Origin: Gemmatimonadota bacterium
GTDB taxonomy: Bacteria > Gemmatimonadota > Gemmatimonadetes > Longimicrobiales > Gaopeijiaceae
DNA length: 12,397 nucleotides
NCBI GenBank assembly: GCA_018678395.1
Contig: JAHHMJ010000374.1
Span: forward strand, 1 to 12,397
Reading direction: 5' to 3'
Within the stretch, counting starts at the first letter, position 1. The number at the start of each line of letters is the position of its first letter. Below, in pieces: positions 1-5,689 of this stretch. Made by a program: the position numbers and the translations under genes. Under the pieces are notes generated by a model. It saw only the letters and a list, made by a program, of their open reading frames with translations, did not search any database and was not told the origin of the DNA.

Positions 1-262
1 CCCCCACGGTGTCGAGGTGCCCGTTGAGCAGAAGGGTCGGTCCTCCCGAGCCGTGCCGAGCCAGGACGCTCGGCCGGCCCGGCTCGGGCTCCCGCCATTC
101 GACCTCGAAACCCCAGCCGGAAAGCCACCGCGCAGTGAGTCGCGCGATGTCGGCCTCCCCCGCGCCGTCGGCCTCCAGTTGGGGATTCACGGATGGCGTC
201 CGCACGAGCTCCCGCAGAAGGTCGACCGCGTCCCCTCCTTCGAATCCTCGGATTTCCGGCAT
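1..262 (-). CDS. M20-family metallopeptidase/deacylase, N-terminal part (ArgE/DapE/CPG2 type)
   Basis: The minus strand reads an open 87-codon N-terminus from an ATG at 262 that leaves the window at base 1. The text RTPSVNP (residues 21-27) is the usual N-terminal signature of M20 amidohydrolases. LLLNGHLDTVG (77-87) is the first metal-site motif, with H82 as a zinc ligand and D84 as the adjacent catalytic Asp. The family hydrolyses N-acyl amino acids or C-terminal amino acids using two zinc ions. Acetylornithine deacetylase, succinyl-diaminopimelate desuccinylase and carboxypeptidase G2 cannot be told apart from this fragment. No signal peptide is visible, so the protein is probably cytoplasmic. 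The start is supported by purine-rich GAGGAGCGAGGG a few bases upstream. About three quarters of a usual ~370-400-residue protein is missing only because of the window edge. Confidence 0.9.
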   Translation of the reverse strand, partial: MPEIRGFEGGDAVDLLRELVRTPSVNPQLEADGAGEADIARLTARWLSGWGFEVEWREPEPGRPSVLARHGSGGPTLLLNGHLDTVG

Positions 263-303
263 GTCGAATCCCTCGCTCCTCGGAAAACCTCGCCGCGCTC
301 CCG

Positions 304-317
304 GCGGCAACTGCCGC
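304..317. promoter_or_regulatory. Palindrome in the divergent intergenic region, possible operator
   Basis: GCGGCAACTGCCGC is a 14-bp inverted repeat (GCGGCA/TGCCGC around a central AC). It is nested inside a wider one: CGCCGCGC at 291-298 and its complement GCGCGGCG at 316-323. It lies 42 bp upstream of the M20 start on the minus strand and 125 bp upstream of the small membrane gene. The size and symmetry suit a dimeric repressor site. In such GC-rich DNA short palindromes also arise by chance, so the role is a guess. Confidence 0.25.
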
Positions 318-441
318 GCGGCGGCCTCGTGACCATGGGTTTCCGGGCCGCACGAAGCCCTCGCTCTACCCGGTGCCCTGCGGCACGGTTCGTGCATCCT
401 CGGAAAGTACGATTGCTCCCGATCAACACCCTGGAGTTGCA

Positions 442-612
442 GTGCGAACCCTGACCGTCAGCCTGCTGGGAGCCGCCGCCGTTGCGGCCAGCCTCCTGGT
501 GCTGCTTCAGCAGCGCGAGGACCCGACCCGCCTCGTTCCGCGGGTCGTGCCTCCGGGCGAGACTCTGCCGTCCGAGATCTCGCTGGACCGGCTCCGCGAG
601 CGGGGCTTCTAG
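442..612 (+). CDS. Small single-pass membrane protein, unknown function (56 aa)
   Basis: A 56-residue protein starts at GTG 442 and stops at TAG 610-612. The start has a good ribosome-binding site (GGAG at 433-436). Residues 3-23 form one hydrophobic helix rich in Ala, Val and Leu. The polar tail that follows ends in a short charged segment (SEISLDRLRERGF, 44-56). There is no Cys, so it is not a lipoprotein, and no Ala-X-Ala cleavage site stands out, so a membrane-anchored form is more likely than a secreted one. It is divergent from the M20 gene and convergent with the DUF4440 gene, so it is probably a single-gene transcript. I do not recognise the family. The membrane helix, ribosome-binding site and convincing codon use argue that it is real. 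Confidence 0.6.
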   Translation: MRTLTVSLLGAAAVAASLLVLLQQREDPTRLVPRVVPPGETLPSEISLDRLRERGF

Positions 613-619
613 ACCCGCT

Positions 620-636
620 TCACGACCGCGTCGTGA
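620..636. terminator. Hairpin between convergent genes, possible bidirectional terminator
   Basis: TCACGAC (620-626), loop CGC and GTCGTGA (630-636) make a perfect 7-bp stem. It sits in the 43-bp gap between the small membrane gene (ends 612) and the DUF4440 gene on the other strand (ends 656). The position suits a shared terminator. Neither side has a U-tract, so it is not a canonical intrinsic terminator. It could act with Rho or as a 3'-end stabiliser. Confidence 0.4.
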
Positions 637-655
637 TGGATCCTGCCGGGGTCCG

Positions 656-1219
656 TCACGACGAGTGGTCGTGCATGATCCGCCACTCCCCGTCGTCCTC
701 CTTCTGGACGACCAGGGTGAAGCGTCCCTGTCCCGAGACCGGCTGATTCTCGAACCCCGGCTGGTACAGCGTCCACCGCCCGTGGACCAACGCCACCCGA
801 GGCCCTAGCGGACGCACCTCGAGCCGGTCGAACTCCAGGTCGTCGGGTTCGCCCTCAACCTCGAAGTAGCCCGTGCGGTAACTCTCTCGAACCGCAGCCT
901 TGCCTCGTACGACACCCGATTCGCCGACGAAAGCCAGAGTCGGGTCGTCGGTGTAGCCGGCAAGGAAGGCCTCCAGATCTCCGCGGTTCCACGCCTGGAC
1001 CTGGGCACGGAGCATCGCCGTGACGTCCGAGGCGATGGACGCGGAATCGGCGGCACTCACGACGAGGGCCGCGTCGGCCCCCATCGCACCGCCCGAGGTC
1101 GAGCCACCGGCCGAGGCGCAGGCCCCCGTCGCGACCACCAGAACCACCGATGCGACGAAGCGGCCGGCGCGACCCGAGGTCCGCGCCCGCCGCTTCGATC
1201 CTGCCGCGAACGAGGCCAC
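656..1219 (-). CDS. DUF4440/SnoaL-like (NTF2-fold) lipoprotein
   Basis: A 187-residue protein. A basic n-region (residues 9-20) leads into a hydrophobic stretch (21-30) and a lipobox-like TGAC with C34 as the likely lipidated Cys, so it is probably exported and membrane-anchored. A Gly/Ala/Ser-rich linker follows. Residues ~62-187 match the DUF4440/SnoaL-like NTF2 fold: a helix with AWNRGDLEAFLAGY (77-89), the strand-loop LAFVGESGVVRGKAAVRESY (95-114), LEVRPLGPRVALVHGRW (133-149), GRFTLV and the terminal WRIMHDHSS. Such domains are small cone-shaped ligand-binding or catalytic folds, and the substrate here is unknown. The GTG start (1219-1217) directly follows the ferredoxin stop at 1222-1220 with no strong ribosome-binding site, which suggests translational coupling. 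The fold is secure; the function is open. Confidence 0.88.
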   Translation of the reverse strand: MASFAAGSKRRARTSGRAGRFVASVVLVVATGACASAGGSTSGGAMGADAALVVSAADSASIASDVTAMLRAQVQAWNRGDLEAFLAGYTDDPTLAFVGESGVVRGKAAVRESYRTGYFEVEGEPDDLEFDRLEVRPLGPRVALVHGRWTLYQPGFENQPVSGQGRFTLVVQKEDDGEWRIMHDHSS

Positions 1220-1450
1220 CTAGAAGTGGTCCCGATTCTTGTCGATGTAGCTCGTCCACTCGGACGGCACATCGGTATCGGGGAAGATCGCCTGAACGGG
1301 GCACTCCGGCTCACAGGCACCGCAATCGATGCACTCGTCCGGGTGGATGTAGAACTGGTCGTCGCCCTCGTAGATGCAATCCACGGGACAGACCTCGACG
1401 CAGCTCCCGTCCTTGGTCCCGATGCACGGCTCGGCGATGATGTACGTCAC
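1220..1450 (-). CDS. fdxA: 7Fe ferredoxin ([3Fe-4S][4Fe-4S], FdxA type)
   Basis: A 76-residue cytoplasmic electron carrier. C9, C17 and C50 are placed to bind a [3Fe-4S] cluster, and C21, C40, C43 and C46 a [4Fe-4S] cluster. The first motif has C-x7-C-x3-C-P, with K13 where a fourth ligand would be in an 8Fe protein; this marks the 7Fe class. The extra C25 is also typical. [16 protein letters not shown] (31-46) and the ending SYIDKNR are hallmarks of the Thermus/Azotobacter-type family, which is usually about 75-110 residues. The start is GTG 1450: GGAGG lies six bases upstream and the family begins exactly here. The reading frame stays open further upstream, but that part has no similarity. 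It sits 129 nt after the HD-like gene and abuts the DUF4440 gene. Confidence 0.96.
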   Translation of the reverse strand: MTYIIAEPCIGTKDGSCVEVCPVDCIYEGDDQFYIHPDECIDCGACEPECPVQAIFPDTDVPSEWTSYIDKNRDHF

Positions 1451-1493
1451 GAGACCTCCGGGGTCATCGATTACTGCGTTGTGAAGGTGTACG

Positions 1494-1515
1494 GGGCCTC
1501 CCCGGGGGAAGGCCC
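1494..1515. other. GC-rich hairpin upstream of the ferredoxin gene
   Basis: GGGCCT (1494-1499) pairs with AGGCCC (1510-1515). A further CCC/GGG pairing inside, across one bulged A, gives about nine pairs around a 3-nt loop. On the minus strand it lies 65-86 nt after the HD-like gene's stop and 44 nt before the ferredoxin start. It has no U-tract. It may be a weak terminator, an RNA-processing block or a leader element separating the two parts of the minus-strand block. Confidence 0.35.
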
Positions 1516-1579
1516 ACCAATACTGCCCGAACCCCACGGGCCTCGCAAGAGATCCGCGGCACCACCCGGACACGCCCCT

Positions 1580-2164
1580 TCAGGACAGGTGTCGGGCGCC
1601 GAACATCCGGCACCACCAGGCGTACCGGTGGGCCAGTTGCGGGTGTGTCCGTTCGGCCATCGGCGCGTAGACCGCGACCGCCTCTTCGTGGGCTCGCCGG
1701 CGCGCCTCGTGATCGGCCCACAGGTGCGCGTGGCGGAGGTGGTCCAACCGTTCGGCGAGCGCAGCGCGGCAGGCTTCCGGCTCCGCACTCCAGAGTCGCT
1801 CGGCCAGATCCTCGACCCCCGAGGCGGGAATCTGAGCGATCAAGCGCTCCAGCCGCTCGTCGCCGATGCCCGTCAGGTCCGGCGCCCACGACGGATCCTC
1901 GGAATCCACACCCATCGCAGCCGAAAGAACTCGGGAATCACGCTCGCGGACATCGATCAGGAGAACCAGAGCAGAGCGACCGTGGTGGAGAAAGGGCGGG
2001 TCGTGATCGTCGTCCGCCCGCTCCGCGCGCACCTCGAGCGCACGCGCGTGCACCCGCTCGATCAGTGCGAGATCCGGGCTGCCGAGGCCCAGCGCCCGGG
2101 CGTGGCGCAGCACACGTCGGCCCATGGCGACACCCCGCTCGCGCCCCTCGGGGGGCACGGGCAC
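1580..2164 (-). CDS. SpoT-like HD-domain protein with degenerate catalytic site
   Basis: A 194-residue, mostly helical, probably cytoplasmic protein. LAERLDHLRHAHL (136-148), then YAPMAERTHPQLAHRY (166-181), follows the order and spacing of the RelA/SpoT hydrolase segment KLADRLHNMRT...YAPLA.RLG. The stretch LHHGRSALVLLIDV (59-72) resembles the first metal-binding His helix. The usual LLHD doublet would fall near AAMGVDSED (82-90), where the His is missing, and the later metal-binding Asp (KLAD) is Glu here. There is no synthetase domain. It is therefore probably an inactive or repurposed HD fold; this is an inference from motif alignment by eye. The GTG start at 2164 has GGGAG seven bases upstream and lies 1 nt after the adenosyltransferase stop; ATG 2126 is an alternative. 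The gene forms one transcription unit with the adenosyltransferase. Confidence 0.72.
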   Translation of the reverse strand: MPVPPEGRERGVAMGRRVLRHARALGLGSPDLALIERVHARALEVRAERADDDHDPPFLHHGRSALVLLIDVRERDSRVLSAAMGVDSEDPSWAPDLTGIGDERLERLIAQIPASGVEDLAERLWSAEPEACRAALAERLDHLRHAHLWADHEARRRAHEEAVAVYAPMAERTHPQLAHRYAWWCRMFGARHLS

Positions 2165-2165
2165 G

Positions 2166-2717
2166 TCACTTCTCCCAGGTCACGTCCGGCACATCGGCGC
2201 GTCGGTTGTCGAGCCGCGCCAGCGTGAAGAGCAGGTCGGACAGGCGATTGAGATAGGGGACGAGGTCGTCCTCGATCGCCTCGAGCGTGCCGAGGTGGAC
2301 CACCGCCCGCTCCGCGCGCCGGCACACGGTACGGGCCAGATGGAGTGCCGCCGACCCGCTCGTTCCCCCGGGGAGCACGAACTGCCGCAGCGGGGGGAGC
2401 TCAGTCTCGGCCTCGTCCATCCACACCTCCATCTCGTCGATGCGCGCCCTCGGCATCTCGGGGACGTGGGGATGCGGCGTGCCGTCCTCGCGGGGCAGCG
2501 TCGCCAGAATCGCACCCAAGGCGAAGAGATCGTGCTGAACCATCCGCAACTGGCTCGCGATACCGGCGTCGGCCACCTGCCCGACGGCCACGCCCACCGT
2601 GGCGTTCAGCTCGTCGATCATGCCGTACGCGGCCACCCGGTGGTGGTCCTTGGAAACCCGGCCACCCCCGAAGAGGGCCGTTTCGCCGGCATCGCCGGTT
2701 CGTGTATAGATCTTCAT
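2166..2717 (-). CDS. pduO: Corrinoid adenosyltransferase, PduO type
   Basis: A 183-residue cytoplasmic enzyme that transfers adenosyl from ATP to cob(I)alamin to make coenzyme B12. Family motifs are complete: the ATP-binding TRTGDAGETALFGGGR (5-20), then K23 and YGMIDELNATVG (31-42), LPGGTSGSAALHLART (115-130) with the following CRRAER (132-137), and YLNRLSDLLFTLAR (155-168). Length is standard for a free-standing PduO/MMAB protein. ATG 2717 overlaps the previous gene's TGA (ATGA), so translation is probably coupled; no good ribosome-binding site is visible. The product implies an adenosylcobalamin-dependent enzyme elsewhere in the genome, such as a mutase, ribonucleotide reductase or dehydratase. 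None lies in this window. Confidence 0.97.
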   Translation of the reverse strand: MKIYTRTGDAGETALFGGGRVSKDHHRVAAYGMIDELNATVGVAVGQVADAGIASQLRMVQHDLFALGAILATLPREDGTPHPHVPEMPRARIDEMEVWMDEAETELPPLRQFVLPGGTSGSAALHLARTVCRRAERAVVHLGTLEAIEDDLVPYLNRLSDLLFTLARLDNRRADVPDVTWEK

Positions 2718-2983
2718 AGCGGTCGCGTGAATCGGCGCAGCTTCTGGGCCTTGTCGAGAAGGTCGGTCACCGAGCTCCCGGATTCCTCTTCCTGCCGATC
2801 GGGCTCCGCCTGATGGAAGAGGAGGTCGCGCAGGTCGAGCAGAACCTCGAGGTGGATCTGGTCCCGCTGGAACTCGAAGTCGAGTCGGTCCGCAGCCGCC
2901 CCGTCCTCACGCGCACGCGCGCCGTCGAACGCCTCGCGGTACACTCCCTCGAGACTGGCGAGAATTCGGTCGCGATGGCGCAT
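2714..2983 (-). CDS. Small helical protein of unknown function (89 aa)
   Basis: An 89-residue, highly charged protein read from ATG 2983 to a TGA (2716-2714) that overlaps the adenosyltransferase start. It has no signal peptide, membrane helix or Cys. Residues ~35-58 (DFEFQRDQIHLEVLLDLRDLLF) look like an amphipathic helix, and the C-terminus is basic. I do not recognise a family. Upstream the frame is open back to a TAG at 3040-3038 but has no usable start codon. The ribosome-binding site is weak. The case for reality is the ATGA junction, codon use like its neighbours and its place as first gene of the minus-strand block. A competing open frame on the plus strand (2813-3130) lacks these supports. 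Confidence 0.55.
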   Translation of the reverse strand: MRHRDRILASLEGVYREAFDGARAREDGAAADRLDFEFQRDQIHLEVLLDLRDLLFHQAEPDRQEEESGSSVTDLLDKAQKLRRFTRPL

Positions 2984-3127
2984 CGGTCCGCTGGGTTCGA
3001 GGAGAAAGGGGTGGCCGGGAACACGGAGATCTCGCGGCTACCCCGGGGCGAGCGAGCCGATCCAGTCCTCCTCACGACCCCTGTCGCGTCGGACCCGGCA
3101 CGGAGGCTCCTGCGTCGCCCGACGGGT

Positions 3128-3133
3128 TAGAAT
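3128..3133 (+). promoter_or_regulatory. Possible -10 element for the right-hand operon
   Basis: TAGAAT differs from TATAAT at one position. It is the only AT-rich patch in the 202-nt divergent region (2984-3185), inside GGTTAGAATACCTTTGG. It lies about 53 nt before the HTH/zinc-ribbon start. No convincing -35 is present 16-18 nt upstream. On the other strand the same patch reads TATTCT, so it might also serve the minus-strand genes. Confidence 0.35.
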
Positions 3134-3185
3134 ACCTTTGGAGCGTGGACCCCGCTCCCGCCAACACCCCGAGGGAGGTCGCTCG

Positions 3186-3581
3186 ATGGACGGTCAGGAA
3201 GCCCGCGAACCGCAACTCGCAGAGCGCGCGAACACCCTGTACTGGGAATCCGACGCCAGCGTCAACGACATCGCCGAAGGGCTCGACCTGTCGAAGGGCA
3301 GCCTCTACGGCATGATCTCGCCGCGGCCGGCGGGCATCGCCTGCCCGGAGTGCGCTGCGGAGCTGGAGCATCCGAACCGAACCGCCCGCGACAAGGGCTT
3401 CGTGACCTGTCCCGGTTGCGGTCTGGAAGAGGAGGAGGCGGTGGTGCTCACGCTCGCGGGGGACGCGGCGCCGGTGGGAGCCACGGGCCACGACTCCGGC
3501 GCATCCAGCCGCACCCTGTGGGCGACGGTGCTGCTGGGCGCCGCAGCGGGCATGCTGCTCGTGCGCTGGGCGAGGCGCTAG
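3186..3581 (+). CDS. Membrane-tethered HTH / zinc-ribbon protein
   Basis: A 131-residue protein with three visible parts. Residues ~12-44 hold a helix-turn-helix-like segment, ASVNDIAEGLDLSKGSLYGM (24-43), with the pattern of TetR or resolvase-type DNA-binding helices. Residues 53-78 contain two CPxC knuckles (C53/C56 and C75/C78), the layout of a small zinc ribbon. After an acidic, then Gly/Ala/Ser-rich linker, residues 111-127 form one hydrophobic helix followed by a basic end (RWARR). This suggests a DNA- or RNA-binding domain held at the inner membrane. The start ATG 3186 is chosen over an in-frame ATG at 3138 because GAGGGAGG lies just upstream. It leads an apparent operon, 12 nt before the RDD gene. 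The domain reading is by eye; target and signal are unknown. Confidence 0.82.
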   Translation: MDGQEAREPQLAERANTLYWESDASVNDIAEGLDLSKGSLYGMISPRPAGIACPECAAELEHPNRTARDKGFVTCPGCGLEEEEAVVLTLAGDAAPVGATGHDSGASSRTLWATVLLGAAAGMLLVRWARR

Positions 3582-3593
3582 CACCGGGCCGGA

Positions 3594-4925
3594 ATGCCGA
3601 CCAACGTTCGCGACCCCCGGAGTATCATCACGCCCGACGCCTTCGAGTTGTCGGAGGCGTTGCTGGGCACACCGCTCGCGGGCCCGTGGCGTCGCCTGTG
3701 GGCGATGCTCATCGACATCGTCGTGATCGGCGTGTTGACCGCCGTGACCGCATCGATCTCGCTGATTCTGTGGGGCGGGGTGGCCCTGTTCCTGATCGTC
3801 ATGGCCTTCCGGGCGCCCGGACGCGACATGTCGTCCGTGGCCTCGATGCTGTTTCGTGGGGCGACCGGCTGCCTCGGTACCGTGATTCTGATCGGGGTCC
3901 TCATCGGATACCTGTTCGTCCAGGCGAACGACGAGGTGATCGAGCGGGGCGGACCCGGCATCGTGGCCGGAATCAGCGAGGGATTCGGAGCCGCCCTGAG
4001 CGGGTTCGAGGGATTGGCCACGCTGAACGAGACGGACGATCCCGACGAGGCGGTGCGTCTGCTGCGGTCCTTCGTCGATCTGACGGGCGGCGCGATGAAT
4101 GAGGAGGGCCTGCGCGAACTCGTCGACGAGGCGATCTCCGACGAAGCGCCGTGGCTCGACCAGGACGACGCGGTCTACGCCCGCGTGTTCGGAGCCGTCG
4201 ACGGTCTCTCCGCACCCTCCGAGGACGACGCACCCGAGGCCGCCGACGCCGCTGCCGATGAGGCCACCGCCGAAGCCGACGCGGTGGCCGCGATCGCCGA
4301 ACTCTCGGACTCCGAAGCCCTCGTGCGCCTCGCGGACTTCGAGGCCCGCCCCGACTCGCTGCCCATCGACGGCGCCGATGCGGCCGTCTACGCCGCGCTG
4401 CGAGAGCGGCTCGCCCCCGTCGTCGCCAGCGACACCCTGGACGCGCTGGCCGACGAGCTCGACGACACGCAAGACGATCTGAGTTCGACCGAGACGCGCC
4501 TCGCCGACGCCCAGGCGGAGATCGACGAAGGCCGCGCCGGCTTCCTGGGACTGATCCGCGACATCTGGGAACAGGCCGGATCGGCGATCGGGCTGTGGAG
4601 CGTCTACTTCACGGTCGCATTGACGGTCACGCGGGGCCGGACCGTCGGGAAGAAGCTGATGGGGCTTCGGGTCCTGCGGCTGGACGGCGAGCCGCTCAAC
4701 TGGTGGGCTTCGTTCGAGCGCGCCGGTGGGTACGTCGCCGGCATCGCGACCGGAACCCTCGGCTTCGTCCAGGTCTTCTGGGACCCGAACCGTCAGTGCG
4801 TCCACGACAAGATCGTCGGTACGGTCGTCGTGGTCGACGGCGCGGGCATCGAGCCGGGCGCGTGGCAGGAGGCCTGGGCCGTGCAAGAGTCGCGGCGGGG
4901 CCGCGGCTCCGACTCCAGCCCCTAG
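3594..4925 (+). CDS. RDD-family membrane protein with a large internal insertion
   Basis: A 443-residue inner-membrane protein. The RDD signature is present in two separated halves. The N-terminal half has PWRRLWAMLIDIVVIGVL (31-48) with the Arg and first Asp (D41) in helix 1. The C-terminal half has GRTVGKKLMGLRVLRLDGEP (348-367), a helix near 376-395 and CVHDKIVGTVVV (402-413) with D405. A usual RDD domain is about 130-180 residues and continuous. Here ~280 residues intervene: two more hydrophobic helices (~57-73, 93-110), then a soluble part that is strongly acidic and Ala-rich (~205-240) and ends in a probable coiled coil (~282-312). RDD proteins are small membrane proteins of mixed or unknown role, some linked to ion transport. 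The start has only a weak ribosome-binding site, but helix 1 must be included. CcdA follows after 17 nt. Confidence 0.88.
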   Translation: MPTNVRDPRSIITPDAFELSEALLGTPLAGPWRRLWAMLIDIVVIGVLTAVTASISLILWGGVALFLIVMAFRAPGRDMSSVASMLFRGATGCLGTVILIGVLIGYLFVQANDEVIERGGPGIVAGISEGFGAALSGFEGLATLNETDDPDEAVRLLRSFVDLTGGAMNEEGLRELVDEAISDEAPWLDQDDAVYARVFGAVDGLSAPSEDDAPEAADAAADEATAEADAVAAIAELSDSEALVRLADFEARPDSLPIDGADAAVYAALRERLAPVVASDTLDALADELDDTQDDLSSTETRLADAQAEIDEGRAGFLGLIRDIWEQAGSAIGLWSVYFTVALTVTRGRTVGKKLMGLRVLRLDGEPLNWWASFERAGGYVAGIATGTLGFVQVFWDPNRQCVHDKIVGTVVVVDGAGIEPGAWQEAWAVQESRRGRGSDSSP

Positions 4926-4942
4926 CGACAGGCGCACCCAGG

Positions 4943-5689
4943 ATGCCCTCCTTCGACGTCGGGATCTCGTTCCCGCTCGCCTTTCTCGCGGGCCTGGTTT
5001 CGTTCCTGTCGCCCTGCGTCCTGCCCGTCGTGCCGGGATACCTGACGTTCGTGTCGGGCATGACGCTGGACGAGCTCCGAGACGGTGACGTGAGCCGCGC
5101 GCGCACTCGGGCGATCCTGCACGCGTCGCTGTTCGGACTCGGCTTCGGACTCGTCTTCATGACGCTGGGCGCGGCCGCGACCGCCGTGGGGCAGGGACTC
5201 GCGCGCTGGCTCCCCACGATCACGCGACTCGGCGGGATCCTGGTCATCGCGTTCGGGCTGCATTCGATGGGTCTGCTCCGCCTTCCCGGGCTCGCCCGGG
5301 AGCGGCGCGCCCACCTCGCCTCGCGCCCGGAGGGCTGGATCGGATCGGTCCTCGTGGGCGTGGCGTTCGGCGCGGGATGGACGCCCTGCATCGGACCCGT
5401 TCTCGCCTCGATCCTGTTGTATGCCGGCCTCGAAACGACGATGCTGGAAGGAATGGCGTTGCTGGGAACCTACGGTCTCGGCCTCGCCGTGCCGTTCATC
5501 GGATCGGCGGTGGCCCTGAACTGGGTCCTCGCCGGAACCCGTCGCCTGGGGCCCTGGCTCCCCTGGATCGAGCGCGTCGCCGGAGCGATGCTGGTCGTCC
5601 TCGGAGTGCTGATGGTCGGGGGATGGTTCGCCGAGTTGACCGCATATCTCGCCGACCTCGGCCAGGTCTTCACGTTGGAGCCGGAATGA
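4943..5689 (+). CDS. ccdA: CcdA, cytochrome c biogenesis / thiol-disulfide membrane transporter
   Basis: A 248-residue inner-membrane protein that passes reducing equivalents from cytoplasmic thioredoxin to envelope thiol proteins, as the membrane core of DsbD does. The redox Cys pair is in place: C25 in FLSPCVLPVVPGYL (21-34) and C149 in GWTPCIGPVL (145-154). Both are in the Pro-flanked contexts that define the family. About six hydrophobic segments are visible (roughly 10-40, 60-82, 94-113, 133-162, 168-196, 207-230), matching the family topology and usual length. Start ATG 4943 gives the expected short N-terminus; its ribosome-binding site is poor. Its TGA overlaps the next gene's ATG (ATGA at 5686-5689), so the two are translated together and the thiol lipoprotein is its probable partner. 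Confidence 0.96.
   Translation: MPSFDVGISFPLAFLAGLVSFLSPCVLPVVPGYLTFVSGMTLDELRDGDVSRARTRAILHASLFGLGFGLVFMTLGAAATAVGQGLARWLPTITRLGGILVIAFGLHSMGLLRLPGLARERRAHLASRPEGWIGSVLVGVAFGAGWTPCIGPVLASILLYAGLETTMLEGMALLGTYGLGLAVPFIGSAVALNWVLAGTRRLGPWLPWIERVAGAMLVVLGVLMVGGWFAELTAYLADLGQVFTLEPE

Noticed and set aside
1226..2227. 333-codon plus-strand open frame across the ferredoxin and HD-like genes
   Set aside because: It lies opposite the ferredoxin, whose Cys pattern is certain, and shows no domain of its own.
2813..3130. Plus-strand 105-codon open frame with an acidic N-terminus that looks superficially protein-like
   Set aside because: It has no ribosome-binding site and overlaps the minus-strand small gene, whose ATGA junction with the adenosyltransferase is better support. 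Some doubt remains.
3138..3185. In-frame upstream ATG for the HTH/zinc-ribbon protein
   Set aside because: The extra 16 residues overlap the promoter-like region, and the strong GAGGGAGG is placed for ATG 3186.
3072..4937. Long 621-codon open frame on the minus strand
   Set aside because: It is antisense to the RDD gene, is Arg/Gly/His-rich without domain motifs, and reflects the high GC content. The plus-strand frame has full RDD motifs.
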